Shown piece by piece: positions 50,120 to 59,336 of a stretch of DNA of 64,000 bases. The notes below the pieces were generated by a model. It searched no databases, was not told the origin of the DNA, and worked only from the letters and a program-made list of their open reading frames with translations. The first letter of the stretch is position 1, and each line of letters begins with the position of its first letter. Source of the DNA: Cutibacterium sp. (GTDB lineage: Bacteria; Actinomycetota; Actinomycetes; Propionibacteriales; Propionibacteriaceae); the NCBI RefSeq assembly GCF_030525615.1, contig NZ_JAUNEJ010000004.1, positions 1-64,000 of the forward strand, given 5' to 3'. The position numbers and the translations under genes were made by a program.

Positions 50120-51560
50120 CATGGGTTCCTTCTTCGAATCCCGCGACGAGTGGCTTCCCCAGCTTTATCAAGACAAGTGGGACGTCTTCGTCAAGCTGGC
50201 CACCTTGGTCTTGGCAGACCAGCAAGCCGCTGAAGACGCGGTCGCTGCAGCCTTTGTCACCAGCTATCGACGCGACCCGCAACTGCATTCCTATCAACAC
50301 GCGGTGACGTACCTGGGCACTGCCGTAGCCAACAAGGTCAGGGGACGACAGCCGGCGGAACGAGACACCACCCCTCCTCGCGACCCTGAGGAGTTGGCGT
50401 ACTGGTGTCTGCGGGGGCTGTCGGCCCGGCAGCGACAAGCATTGATTCTCAAACTCGCGACAGTGGATCTGTCAGACGACGAGATCGCCGACACTCTGGG
50501 TATGAGCGTCCACGGCGTTCGCAATAACGAGGCGAAGGCCCTCACCACTATCGGAGAGACCTTGCGCCCTGGTTCCCACACGAATCCCGGCCAAGCCGAT
50601 CCTCGAGTTGAGGCAGTCGTGCGCTCGGCTCTAGGAACCATCATGGAATCGATTCATCCGAATTCCCGCTATGACGACATCACCTCCCAGATTTCCCGGC
50701 AACCGCGTCGTCCCGCCAAGTGGATCGTTGCTTTGGCTTGTCTGGTTGCGTTGGGTGTGGGCATTGCGTTACCGCTGCTGGGTTCACATGACAGCTCGAC
50801 GACAAGTAATCCGCAGCCGACACCGGTCGCTCCGACCCCGCAGATCAGTGACAAGTCGTTGTCGACGATCCAGACCGGTCTGGAAGTCTTCTACCTCGGT
50901 CGCGAAGATGGCCTCGTCCATCGTGAATTGCGTGACTTGCCGACCCTCGGCGACCGGTTGGGTACGGCTGTCGGAGCGGTTCTCAACGTCGCTCCCCTTG
51001 ACCCGAACTACACATCAGGATGGGCAGCTGGCCAGGTGAATCGGGCGTCGGTTACTGGGAATCGCATTACTCTTGACCTGTCGGCCTCCGCCTTTGACCA
51101 GTTCCAGAGCGGTGACCAGGTGAAACGAGCCGTTCAACAGCTCGTTGTCACCGCGACGGAGGCCGTTGGCGACCGCACCGGCAACAAGTCGGTACGCATT
51201 CTCATTGATGGCTCGCCTAACCTGCCGATCATTGGAAAACCTGCTGCAGATTTCGTCGATCAGGGGCTTGCCCAGTGTGCTCGAGTGTGGGTCGACTCGC
51301 CGCAGGCTGGCGCGACTGTGCCGGTCGGCAAGGTCGCCATCAGCGGCCTCGCCCAACCCACAGTCTCAGTGATGACCTATGAAGTGAAATCCCCGCGAGG
51401 CGGTCAGACCATCACCAGCGGGCAGATCAACATATCGGCTGCTGACGGTGACCAGTGGCGCCCCTGGAGCGCCACCGTCACCATGCCCAAAGGGGAGTAT
51501 GGCGTGGTAATCCGGGAGGGAAACCGAGTCGTTGACAACAAGGTTGTCACCGCCAAGTAG
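50106..51560 (+). CDS. Sigma-factor-like protein fused to a membrane anchor and GerMN/Gmad2 domains
   Basis: A 484-aa protein of mixed design. Residues about 10-155 resemble an ECF sigma factor: an acidic helical region with DQQAAEDAVAAAFVTSYRR (region 2 style) and DLSDDEIADTLGMSVHGVRN (region 4 helix-turn-helix style). One membrane segment covers about 206-225. Outside lie a GerMN-type domain (about 255-385, with LRDLPTLGDRLGTAVGAVLN) and a Gmad2-type Ig-like domain (WVDSPQAGATVPVGKVAISG onward). GerMN and Gmad2 are domains known from spore germination and from LpqB-like actinobacterial lipoproteins. The start is uncertain: ATG 50106 overlaps ccsB by 14 nt, ATG 50121 does not overlap. Function unknown; a membrane-held transcription regulator is one idea. 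Confidence 0.75.
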   Translation: MPVSDMGSFFESRDEWLPQLYQDKWDVFVKLATLVLADQQAAEDAVAAAFVTSYRRDPQLHSYQHAVTYLGTAVANKVRGRQPAERDTTPPRDPEELAYWCLRGLSARQRQALILKLATVDLSDDEIADTLGMSVHGVRNNEAKALTTIGETLRPGSHTNPGQADPRVEAVVRSALGTIMESIHPNSRYDDITSQISRQPRRPAKWIVALACLVALGVGIALPLLGSHDSSTTSNPQPTPVAPTPQISDKSLSTIQTGLEVFYLGREDGLVHRELRDLPTLGDRLGTAVGAVLNVAPLDPNYTSGWAAGQVNRASVTGNRITLDLSASAFDQFQSGDQVKRAVQQLVVTATEAVGDRTGNKSVRILIDGSPNLPIIGKPAADFVDQGLAQCARVWVDSPQAGATVPVGKVAISGLAQPTVSVMTYEVKSPRGGQTITSGQINISAADGDQWRPWSATVTMPKGEYGVVIREGNRVVDNKVVTAK

Positions 51561-51590
51561 CGCTACTGGTCAGACAAGTAGCGGTGCCAG

Positions 51591-52385
51591 TCAGACCGTG
51601 AGGAGTTTTTCTGCCTCTGCCATCACCAGACGAGGGGGCAAGTGGGGTGCCAACCCAGCGACGGCGCGGTTGATGAACCCGTCAATGGTGTAGGGACGAT
51701 GACGAGCCAGAGCGTCAAAAGCGGTGCGCACCACATCATCAGGCTGGCGACGTGTTCCGGCTGCCATCTGTGGCACACCGGCCACATCGAAGAATGCCGT
51801 CTCCGTCGGCCCCGGACAGATCGCTGTAACACGCACTCCGGTGCCATTCGTCTCAGCCCACAGCGCTTTCGTGAAAGACAGCACGAAGGATTTGGATGCT
51901 GCATAGGTGGCGAACTGGGGGATGGGCTGGAACGCGGCGGTAGAAGCAACGTTGATGATCGAGCCCTGCTTTGCTGCGATCATGCCGGGCAGCAGCAGCC
52001 CGCACAGGTGGACGACAGCCTCACAGTTGACCTCCACCTGAGAGGTTTGACGTACCGGGTCCGTTTCGGCAATTCGGCCAGCCGCGCCGAACCCAGCATT
52101 GTTGACGAGGGTGTCGATGACAATGCCACGCTTGGTGACGTCCTCCACCAGGGCCAACCGCTCAGACGCCGAGGCAAGATCACAGGGGTGAACAATGGTA
52201 CGAATCCCATATCGAGTCGTGAGGTTGGTGGCGAGATCGTCGAGGACGTGTTGGCGGCGTCCAGTCAAGACAAGATTGACCCCGCAGTTGGCCAAGTATC
52301 GGCTGAATGCCTGCCCTAGTCCACCACTGGCCCCGCTCACCAGTGCCCACGGGCGTTCGTCGCGAGTTGCATCCGTGTCAGTCAT
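51591..52385 (-). CDS. Short-chain dehydrogenase/reductase
   Basis: A 264-aa classical SDR: ALVSGASGGLGQAFSRYL (cofactor loop TGxxxGxG type), TLVNNAGFG, and the catalytic Ser and Tyr-x3-Lys in NVASTAAFQPIPQFATYAASK. The TGRR after the second strand suggests NADP preference. The substrate is unknown. ATG 52383-52385 is chosen: AACACT lies 6 nt upstream, and an earlier start would overlap ilvA. It is convergent with the sigma/GerMN gene. Confidence 0.85.
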   Translation of the reverse strand: MTDTDATRDERPWALVSGASGGLGQAFSRYLANCGVNLVLTGRRQHVLDDLATNLTTRYGIRTIVHPCDLASASERLALVEDVTKRGIVIDTLVNNAGFGAAGRIAETDPVRQTSQVEVNCEAVVHLCGLLLPGMIAAKQGSIINVASTAAFQPIPQFATYAASKSFVLSFTKALWAETNGTGVRVTAICPGPTETAFFDVAGVPQMAAGTRRQPDDVVRTAFDALARHRPYTIDGFINRAVAGLAPHLPPRLVMAEAEKLLTV

Positions 52386-52408
52386 GCCACAAGTGTTCCA
52401 CGTAACCC

Positions 52409-53932
52409 TCAACGCTCCCGCAGGAACATCTGATACGAGGGGGAATCCGAGACGTCAGTCCACGGGTACCCGATGTGGTCGAGATGAGCGGGCAGGTCAG
52501 GGTCGTCAGCTGCCCCCTCAAAACCGGCCAGCACTCGGCCGGTGTCCATCGCGAAAGATCGGTAGTGGAACAGGGAGATGTTCCAGCGAGTGCCCAGAGT
52601 GGTCAAGAAGTGGGTCAGCGCCCCCGGAGACTCCGGGAAGACGAAGGAGACGACCTTCTCCCCAACGGCCCGCGACGGATGTCCACCGACCATGTAGCGG
52701 ACATGGGTTTTCGCTGCCTCGTCATCAGACAGATCAACAACCCGGTGTCCGGCATTGCGGAGGGTCTCGACGATTTCGGCTCGCTCGTCGCGATGTGCCA
52801 ACTGCACACCGACGAAGATGGCAGCGGAGTCGTCGTCGGCAAGACGATAGTTGAACTCGGTGACCATCCGGCCACCCAGCAGTCGGCAGAAGTCCAGGAA
52901 GGCTCCCGGGCGCTCGTCGATGATGACTCCGAACATCCCCTCGCGGTGCCCGCCGATTTCGGCGCGTTCTGCGATGTGACGCAGGGACCCGAAGTTGAGG
53001 TTGGCCCCGCTCAGTATGGTGGCGAGCTGTTCGCCGTGGATGTCGTGAGCGCGGGCATACTTCTTGAGTCCGGCCAGTCCGACGGCCCCGGCTGGCTCGG
53101 CGACGGCACGAACGTCGTCGAAGAGATCCTTGACGGCAGCGCTGATTTCATCAGAGTCGACGGTGACAACGTCGTCGAGGTGACTGACCAGGATACGGAA
53201 GGTCTCATCGCCGATGCGGGCGACGGCGACACCCTCGGCGAACAGAGACACCCGGTCCAAGGTGACGGGTCCACCGGCCTCCATCGCGGCCGCCAGACAT
53301 GCCGACTCAGCCGGCTCCACCCCGATGATCTTGACCTGGGGCATGAGCTGCTTGACGAGAACCGCGATCCCAGCGGCAAGACCACCGCCACCCACCGGGA
53401 CGAATATCCGATTGACGTCGGCGGCGTCTTGAATAAGTTCCAGACCAATGGTCCCCTGGCCAGCAATGACCATCGGGTCGTCAAACGGGGCGACATAGGT
53501 CAGCCCTTCAGCCTCGGCCAGTTCAAGGGCGTGAGTTTTGGCCTCATCGAAGGAACCCCCGGCCAACACCACCTCGCCGCCAAGATGGCGCACCGCGTCA
53601 ACCTTGATCGACGGAGTGGGCTTCGGCATCACGATCTTCGCGGTGACCCCAAGCCGGGCAGCGGAGAGGGCGACCCCCTGGGCGTGGTTGCCGGCCGAAG
53701 CCGTCACCACTCCGGCACGACGCTCCTCCTCGGTTAGGTTACGCATTCGGTTGTAGGCACCGCGGATTTTGAACGAGTGGACCGTCTGACGATCTTCCCT
53801 TTTCACCAGCACTGTGTTGTCGAGGCGAGTCGAGACACTCGGCATGGGTTCGAGTGGGGTTTTTTCAGCCACCTCATAGACCGGTGCCCGCAGCACGGCG
53901 CGTAAGTATTCCTGGTCACTCATGACAGACAT
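52409..53932 (-). CDS. ilvA: Threonine ammonia-lyase, biosynthetic (IlvA)
   Basis: PLP enzyme that deaminates threonine to 2-oxobutanoate for isoleucine synthesis. The 507-aa product has the PLP lysine in VHSFKIRGAYN near residue 55, TASAGNHAQGVALSA, the glycine-rich phosphate-binding loop PVGGGGLAAGI and a C-terminal regulatory region with two ACT-like units (GMFGVIIDERPGAFLDFCR and FVFPESPGALTHFL), so it is the long, feedback-inhibited form. GAGGAG precedes the ATG. It starts 12 nt after ilvD and must share its transcript and attenuator. Confidence 0.94.
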   Translation of the reverse strand: MSVMSDQEYLRAVLRAPVYEVAEKTPLEPMPSVSTRLDNTVLVKREDRQTVHSFKIRGAYNRMRNLTEEERRAGVVTASAGNHAQGVALSAARLGVTAKIVMPKPTPSIKVDAVRHLGGEVVLAGGSFDEAKTHALELAEAEGLTYVAPFDDPMVIAGQGTIGLELIQDAADVNRIFVPVGGGGLAAGIAVLVKQLMPQVKIIGVEPAESACLAAAMEAGGPVTLDRVSLFAEGVAVARIGDETFRILVSHLDDVVTVDSDEISAAVKDLFDDVRAVAEPAGAVGLAGLKKYARAHDIHGEQLATILSGANLNFGSLRHIAERAEIGGHREGMFGVIIDERPGAFLDFCRLLGGRMVTEFNYRLADDDSAAIFVGVQLAHRDERAEIVETLRNAGHRVVDLSDDEAAKTHVRYMVGGHPSRAVGEKVVSFVFPESPGALTHFLTTLGTRWNISLFHYRSFAMDTGRVLAGFEGAADDPDLPAHLDHIGYPWTDVSDSPSYQMFLRER

Positions 53933-53943
53933 CGACGATCTCC

Positions 53944-55821
53944 TCAGTCGGCCACTGGGCGGACTTGGGACAGGTCACGTACGCCGCCACGGTCGGCTGA
54001 AGAGGCTAGCAAACCGTAGGCGCGCAGAGCGGTTGAAACATGGCGTGGACGTGGTGTGTGTGGGGTCCAGGCGTCAGCCCCGCGGGCCTCCTCTTCCTCC
54101 CGGCGACGTGTCAGCTCCGAGTCGTCGACGTCAAGGCTGATGGTGCGGTTGGGAATGTCGATGGTGATGGTGTCCCCGTCGCGGACCAACCCAATAAGAC
54201 CACCGGAGGCAGCCTCAGGGGAGACGTGGCCAATGGACAACCCAGAGGTGCCACCGGAGAACCGACCGTCAGTGAGCAGGGCACACTCCTTGCCTAAATG
54301 CACTGACTTCAGGTAGCTCGTCGGGTACAGCATTTCCTGCATACCGGGTCCGCCCTTGGGACCCTCGTGCCGGATGACGACGACATCTCCGGCCTTGACC
54401 TTCTTGCCAAGGATTCCGGCGACAGCATCGTCTTGGGACTCGTATACGACGGCGGGACCGGAGAAAGTGAGGATTGACTCGTCGACACCAGCGGTCTTGA
54501 CGATACAGCCGCGTTCCGCGATGTTACCGAACAGCACCGCCAGGCCACCGTCGGCAGAGTAGGCGTGCTCGATGTCGCGGATACAGCCAGCAGCGCGGTC
54601 GGTGTCGAGGCTCTTCCAGCGCGAGGACTGGGAGAACATCTCGGTAGTGCGCACCCCGCCAGGAGCAGCCGCGTAGAGGGTACGGATGTCCGGGTCGGGG
54701 TCGTTCATCAGGTCATGGCTGGCGATTTCGACGGCCATCGTCGTCGGGTTGCCGTCGGGGGACCACACCGTCGACGTGGTGGTGTCGAGAAGTCCGCCTC
54801 GGTCGAGCTCGGCGAGAATACCGAGCACACCGCCCGCACGGTGGACATCCTCAACGTGGAAGACATTGGTGGAGGGGGCGACCTTGCACAGGTGGGGGAC
54901 CTTGCGCGACAGGGAGTCGATGTCAGCCATGGTGAAATCGACCCCACCCTCCTGTGCGGCGGCCAACAGGTGCAGGACCGTGTTCGTCGAGCCACCCATC
55001 GCGATGTCCAGGCTCATGGCGTTGTTGAAAGCCGCCTTGGTGGCGATGGAGCGAGGAAGGACGGAGGCATCGTCCTGGTCGTACCAGCGCTGAGCAAGGG
55101 AGACGACAGTACGTCCGGCCGTCTCAAAGAGCTTGCGGCGATCGGCATGGGTGGCCAGCAGCGAACCGTTGCCGGGCAGGGAGAGACCGAGGGCCTCCGT
55201 CAGACAGTTCATCGAGTTGGCCGTGAACATACCGGAACAAGATCCACAAGTTGGGCAGGCGTTGGCCTCCATGAGCTCAACGTCGGAATCGGCAGCTGTT
55301 TCGTCACCGGCGGCGACCATGGCGTCGATGAGGTCGAGCTTGCGCTCCCCGTCAGTCAAGGTCGCCTTGCCGGCCTCCATCGGGCCGCCAGAGACGAAGA
55401 CTGTCGGAATGTTCAGACGCAACGCAGCCATCAGCATTCCGGGGGTGATTTTGTCGCAGTTGGAAATGCACACCAGAGCGTCGGCGCAGTGAGCGTTGAC
55501 CATGTATTCCACGGAGTCTGCGATGAGTTCGCGGCTGGGTAGGGAGTAGAGCATACCGTCGTGACCCATGGCGATCCCATCATCAACGGCGATGGTATTG
55601 AACTCCTTGGGCACACCTCCGGCGGCGCGCACCTGATCTGCCACGATTTTCCCGACCTCGCGCAGCCCGACGTGTCCGGGGACGAATTGGGTGAAGGAGT
55701 TCGCGATCGCCACGATGGGACGGCCGAATTCGTTGTCCTTAGTGCCAGTGGCGCGCCAGAGAGCGCGGGCTCCGGCCATGGCGCGTCCGGTGGTGCTGGT
55801 GGCGGATCTCAGCGTAGGCAT
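53944..55821 (-). CDS. ilvD: Dihydroxy-acid dehydratase
   Basis: Iron-sulfur enzyme that makes 2-oxo acids for Ile and Val (and so Leu). The 625-aa product, of the long bacterial type, shows Cys cluster ligands in [13 protein letters not shown] and [19 protein letters not shown] near residue 200, plus [21 protein letters not shown] at the C-terminal half. ATG 55819-55821 has GAGGGGA upstream; an ATG 27 nt earlier lacks it. About 35-130 nt upstream lies an attenuator with a leader peptide, so transcription should respond to branched-chain amino acid supply. Confidence 0.95.
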   Translation of the reverse strand: MPTLRSATSTTGRAMAGARALWRATGTKDNEFGRPIVAIANSFTQFVPGHVGLREVGKIVADQVRAAGGVPKEFNTIAVDDGIAMGHDGMLYSLPSRELIADSVEYMVNAHCADALVCISNCDKITPGMLMAALRLNIPTVFVSGGPMEAGKATLTDGERKLDLIDAMVAAGDETAADSDVELMEANACPTCGSCSGMFTANSMNCLTEALGLSLPGNGSLLATHADRRKLFETAGRTVVSLAQRWYDQDDASVLPRSIATKAAFNNAMSLDIAMGGSTNTVLHLLAAAQEGGVDFTMADIDSLSRKVPHLCKVAPSTNVFHVEDVHRAGGVLGILAELDRGGLLDTTTSTVWSPDGNPTTMAVEIASHDLMNDPDPDIRTLYAAAPGGVRTTEMFSQSSRWKSLDTDRAAGCIRDIEHAYSADGGLAVLFGNIAERGCIVKTAGVDESILTFSGPAVVYESQDDAVAGILGKKVKAGDVVVIRHEGPKGGPGMQEMLYPTSYLKSVHLGKECALLTDGRFSGGTSGLSIGHVSPEAASGGLIGLVRDGDTITIDIPNRTISLDVDDSELTRRREEEEARGADAWTPHTPRPRHVSTALRAYGLLASSADRGGVRDLSQVRPVAD

Positions 55822-55855
55822 CGTGTTCCCCTCGACAATTGCGTACACATGACGA

Positions 55856-55885
55856 CGCCCTCCGTCCGGAAGTGGAAGGAGGGCG
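55856..55885 (-). terminator. Attenuator hairpin of the ilvD-ilvA leader
   Basis: CGCCCTCC (minus strand, ending at 55878) pairs perfectly with GGAGGGCG (ending at 55856); the loop is 14 nt. A competing 10-bp stem upstream pairs GGCGCGCGGT, within the leader peptide codons (55913-55922), with ACCGCGCGCC (55882-55891), which overlaps this terminator arm. The two structures exclude each other, as in classical attenuation. The tail after the hairpin, TCGTCATGTG, is not a clean T-run. Confidence 0.55.
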
Positions 55886-55908
55886 CGCGGTTGGATTCCG
55901 GTGCGTGG

Positions 55909-55950
55909 TCAGACCGCGCGCCGGGTAATGAGACTCCAGCCGTTCATCAT
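55909..55950 (-). CDS. ilv leader peptide
   Basis: A 13-codon frame, ATG ATG to TGA, encoding MMNGWSLITRRAV, upstream of ilvD. It holds consecutive Leu and Ile codons (CTC ATT) and ends in Val, the three branched-chain residues whose shortage should stall the ribosome. Its last codons form the first arm of the antiterminator stem. There is no strong ribosome binding site, but ACACCC lies just before the first ATG and a start close to the transcript end is possible. Too short for statistical support; the call rests on position, codon content and the paired hairpins. Confidence 0.55.
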   Translation of the reverse strand: MMNGWSLITRRAV

Positions 55951-56010
55951 GGGTGTGACGCTAGCAGTGTTCAGGAACATGGAACGGTGGTCCGTATTCC
56001 GAGACGTGAT

Positions 56011-56685
56011 TCAGGGGTGTAGATGTGCCATGAAGGGGATGATCGGGGCGAGCAGACCAGTGCTCATCCAGAACATACCGAAAGCCATCGCGAAATCGGC
56101 CAGGCCGGAAAGGCGAATTGCCAGCGGTTCGGTGGCCACCACATGACAAGTGGGAACCTTGCCAGGGTTCTCCGCTTTGCCGCTGATGGTTCGCCACAGA
56201 CCAGCAATGGCCAGGGCCAACAGGGCGACCATGAGGGGGATTCCGGCGACGGCGAAATCATGGCTACCCATAGCCGTTTGCATTCCCTGGTTCATTGCGC
56301 TGTGGTCTGCCATGCCGGTGTGCTTTGGAGCCGCCGACATTGCGCGCATAGCGGCGAGGTGCCAGACCATGGCGGCAAACATGGCGGCGTGGCCCCACGA
56401 TGACCACGAGGATCGCCAGGCGGCCATGAAGACCATCCACGCCGTGCAGATGGCGAAGATCACGACGGGTGTGGTCGGTCCCCCGATAGCCGAGACGAGG
56501 GGTTTCCACCACGACTTGGGCACCATGAGAATCATGGCGACGGCCATCAGGACGTGGACCCATGTGGAGATCTTCGTGACAACGGTGGGTGCCTTGACGG
56601 CGTCTCGCACCGACCACATGAGGGACCATGCAAAGAGGATGAGAAGCCCGACGAAGGTGACGGGCGTTGACGTAAGGGTGAACAT
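56011..56685 (-). CDS. DUF5134 family membrane protein
   Basis: A 224-aa protein with about six or seven membrane segments, very rich in Met, Trp, Ala and His. The middle part (about residues 105-145) carries several His and Met residues (MVWHLAAMRAMSAAP, KHTGMADHSAMNQG), which could bind copper, but this is not shown. It matches the DUF5134 family of actinobacteria. AGGAG precedes the ATG. It sits alone between the ilv leader and the divergent mtr gene; the 271-bp gap to mtr (56686-56956) holds nothing else I recognise. Confidence 0.75.
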   Translation of the reverse strand: MFTLTSTPVTFVGLLILFAWSLMWSVRDAVKAPTVVTKISTWVHVLMAVAMILMVPKSWWKPLVSAIGGPTTPVVIFAICTAWMVFMAAWRSSWSSWGHAAMFAAMVWHLAAMRAMSAAPKHTGMADHSAMNQGMQTAMGSHDFAVAGIPLMVALLALAIAGLWRTISGKAENPGKVPTCHVVATEPLAIRLSGLADFAMAFGMFWMSTGLLAPIIPFMAHLHP

Positions 56686-56944
56686 TCCGCTCCTGGGTTG
56701 GGATCCGGCAGCGTGCCGAATCGCGGCATGTCACCGGACCCACAGGGAGTCAATGGGCAGCCCTGGGGTGGGTTCTACGAACGTGTCCCCAGGGGGACGG
56801 GACCGTGGGGGATGGTCCGATGAAAACCGGCGGATCCTAGGTACGGTCTGACGATCACCATACCTGCCAGTGGGATCGGTACGCCTATCGTGCGACATGT
56901 GCCCCCTCTCGCTGGGTTGAATGATCTGCTGTGGCTCGACATGA

Positions 56945-56950
56945 CACACT
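56945..56950 (+). promoter_or_regulatory. -10-like hexamer before mycothione reductase
   Basis: CACACT ends 6 nt before the ATG at 56957. GGAG also lies within those 6 nt but is too close to be a good ribosome binding site. Confidence 0.3.
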
Positions 56951-56956
56951 GGAGTC

Positions 56957-58378
56957 ATGGAGCACTACGACATCGTCGTTATTGGTTCGGGCTCGGGAAA
57001 CACGATCTTGGATGAGGAATTCGCCGATCGGCGTGCCGCCATCATCGACTCGGGGACTTTTGGAGGCACCTGCCTCAACGTCGGCTGCATACCGACGAAG
57101 ATGTTTGTGCTCCCGGCAGATTTTGCGACCTCTCCGTCTGAAGCAGCCAGACTGGGAGTCAATTTGCAGTTCCACGGGGCTTCCTTTGCCGCCATCCGTG
57201 ATCGGATCTTTGGACGAATTGATCCTATTTCTCACAGCGGGCTTGAGTACCGCCAGGGATCAAAGAACATCGACGTCTACACCGCTGAGGCGAAGTTCGT
57301 CGATTCCCACACCATCGAGGTCGGGGACTCCCGCATTACCGCTGACCAGATCGTCCTGGCAGCAGGATCGCGGCCCCGAGTCCCTGACATCCTTGGCCTC
57401 GACGACCCCAGTCTGGCGAGGTCGATCCACACATCCGACACCATCATGAGATTGCCGGAGCTACCTCACCGTCTGGTGATTCTTGGCGGCGGGTTCATCG
57501 CTGCTGAGTTCGCGCATATCTTCTCTGCGCTGGGGTCTAGTGTGACCGTCATTAATCGGTCTGGGCGAATGCTGCGTCATGAGGACCAGGAGATTTCCCA
57601 GCGGTTTACCACACAGATTGGTCGTCGCGTCAGGCTGCGGATGTCGGAAGATGTGATGGGCATTGATCGTGATCCAGGTGGGCACCTCGTAGTTTTGACC
57701 GTTGACGGTGACGGAGTTGATTACGATTATCCAGCCGACATCGTTCTCAATGCCATGGGCCGGGTGCCCAATGCAGACCGCTTGAACCTTCCGGCTGCCG
57801 GAGTTGACGTCGATGATGACGGATTCGTGGTCGTCGATGCGCACCAGCGGACCAGCGTTGACCATATTTGGGCGCTTGGCGACGTGTGCTCCCACTGGGA
57901 ACTCAAGCATGTGGCCAACCACGAGGCTCGGGTGGTGAGGCATAATCTGCTGCACCCCGATGACTTAGCTAGTTCGGATCACCGATTCGTGCCTCATGCG
58001 GTGTTCTCGAATCCCCAGGTGGCTTCAGTGGGTGCGACCGAGCAAGAACTGCTGCAGTCTGACACCCCCTACGGCAAGTACCTTCAGGAGTACGCGGATG
58101 TTGCCTATGGCTGGGCGATGGAGGATGAGGGACACTGTGTCAAGGTACTGGGTGACCCGAAGACCAGGACGCTGTTGGGTGCTCATATCATCGGTCCGCA
58201 GGCATCAACCCTGATACAGACTTGCATTCAAGGAATGAGTGCGGGGCAGACGGTCAGTGAGATGGCACGAGGTCAGTATTGGATACACCCCGCCTTGCCT
58301 GAGGTCGTGGAAAACGCGCTGCTGGGCCTTGACAAGGAGTTTGACAGGATTGCCACGGGGGCAAGGCCGAGGGCCTAG
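56957..58378 (+). CDS. mtr: Mycothione reductase
   Basis: NADPH- and FAD-dependent reductase that recycles mycothiol disulfide, the main thiol system of actinobacteria. The 473-aa product has IVVIGSGSGNTILDE (FAD loop), the redox disulfide in GGTCLNVGCIPTKMF, the NADPH loop VILGGGFIAAEFAHIF, IWALGDVC, and the C-terminal YWIHPALPEVVENALL with the catalytic His. The SGSGN start and the early disulfide place it with mycothione reductase rather than lipoamide dehydrogenase. Monocistronic. Confidence 0.92.
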   Translation: MEHYDIVVIGSGSGNTILDEEFADRRAAIIDSGTFGGTCLNVGCIPTKMFVLPADFATSPSEAARLGVNLQFHGASFAAIRDRIFGRIDPISHSGLEYRQGSKNIDVYTAEAKFVDSHTIEVGDSRITADQIVLAAGSRPRVPDILGLDDPSLARSIHTSDTIMRLPELPHRLVILGGGFIAAEFAHIFSALGSSVTVINRSGRMLRHEDQEISQRFTTQIGRRVRLRMSEDVMGIDRDPGGHLVVLTVDGDGVDYDYPADIVLNAMGRVPNADRLNLPAAGVDVDDDGFVVVDAHQRTSVDHIWALGDVCSHWELKHVANHEARVVRHNLLHPDDLASSDHRFVPHAVFSNPQVASVGATEQELLQSDTPYGKYLQEYADVAYGWAMEDEGHCVKVLGDPKTRTLLGAHIIGPQASTLIQTCIQGMSAGQTVSEMARGQYWIHPALPEVVENALLGLDKEFDRIATGARPRA

Positions 58379-58541
58379 GGATGCGGCTGCTTTCGCATCT
58401 CAGCGTTGGCCTGCCGCCAGCACCCCATCAACGCAATTGCTGCTGGGTAGCCGTGTCCCTGAGCAACAGCAGATGGGTGGTGCCGCCAGGATGAAAGTCG
58501 ATACCGGCTTTTTGCCCACGAGGGCGCACATGTCTGCCGAC

Positions 58542-59318
58542 TCAGCCGAAACGACCGGAGATGTAATCTTCGGTGGCTTTCTCCTTCGGGTTGGAGAAGA
58601 TCTTGTCGGTGCGGTCGATCTCCACAAGACGTCCTGGCTCTCCTTGGGCCTTCAGATTGAAGAAGGCTGTCTGGTCAGAGACGCGAGCGGCCTGCTGCAT
58701 GTTGTGGGTCACGATGACCACTGTGAACCGTTCCTTGAGCTCACCGATAAGGTCCTCGATGGCCAAGGTCGAGATCGGATCCAGGGCTGAGCAGGGTTCG
58801 TCCATGAGAATGACCTCCGGCTCGACGGCGATGGCACGGGCTATGCATAGACGCTGCTGCTGACCACCAGACAGGGAGGCGCCGGAACGATCTAGACGAT
58901 CTTTGACCTCGTCCCACAAGATGGCCCCGCGCAGCGACTTCTCACAGGCCTCGTCAAGCAGTTTGTTGTCGCGCACGCCGTTGAGTTTCAGGCCGGCTAC
59001 GACGTTGTCGCGAATCGACATCGCTGGGAACGGATTGGCGCGCTGGAACACCATGCCGATATTGCGTCGTACCGCGACCGGGTCGACCCCCTTGCCGTAG
59101 AGGTCAACTCCGTCAAGCTCCACCTTGCCGGTGCAGTAAGCGCCGGGGATGACCTCGTGCATACGGTTGAGGGTCCGCAGCACCGTCGACTTGCCACAGC
59201 CGGACGGGCCGATGAAGGCCGTCACGGTGCGGGGTTCGACGGTCAGGTTCACCGACTCAACGGCGTGGAAAGAGCCGTAGTAGATGTTGAGGTCCTTGGC
59301 CTCGATCCGCTTTGCCAT
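58542..59318 (-). CDS. pstB: Phosphate ABC transporter ATP-binding protein
   Basis: ATPase of the high-affinity phosphate importer. The 258-aa product has Walker [10 protein letters not shown] near residue 33, the ABC signature [14 protein letters not shown], Walker [14 protein letters not shown] and the switch His in [14 protein letters not shown]. Length is normal. It follows pstA by 18 nt and is the last pst gene. The 163 bp after it and before the end of mtr hold nothing recognised. Confidence 0.96.
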   Translation of the reverse strand: MAKRIEAKDLNIYYGSFHAVESVNLTVEPRTVTAFIGPSGCGKSTVLRTLNRMHEVIPGAYCTGKVELDGVDLYGKGVDPVAVRRNIGMVFQRANPFPAMSIRDNVVAGLKLNGVRDNKLLDEACEKSLRGAILWDEVKDRLDRSGASLSGGQQQRLCIARAIAVEPEVILMDEPCSALDPISTLAIEDLIGELKERFTVVIVTHNMQQAARVSDQTAFFNLKAQGEPGRLVEIDRTDKIFSNPKEKATEDYISGRFG

Positions 59319-59336
59319 ATTCAGCTCTCTTTCGTG

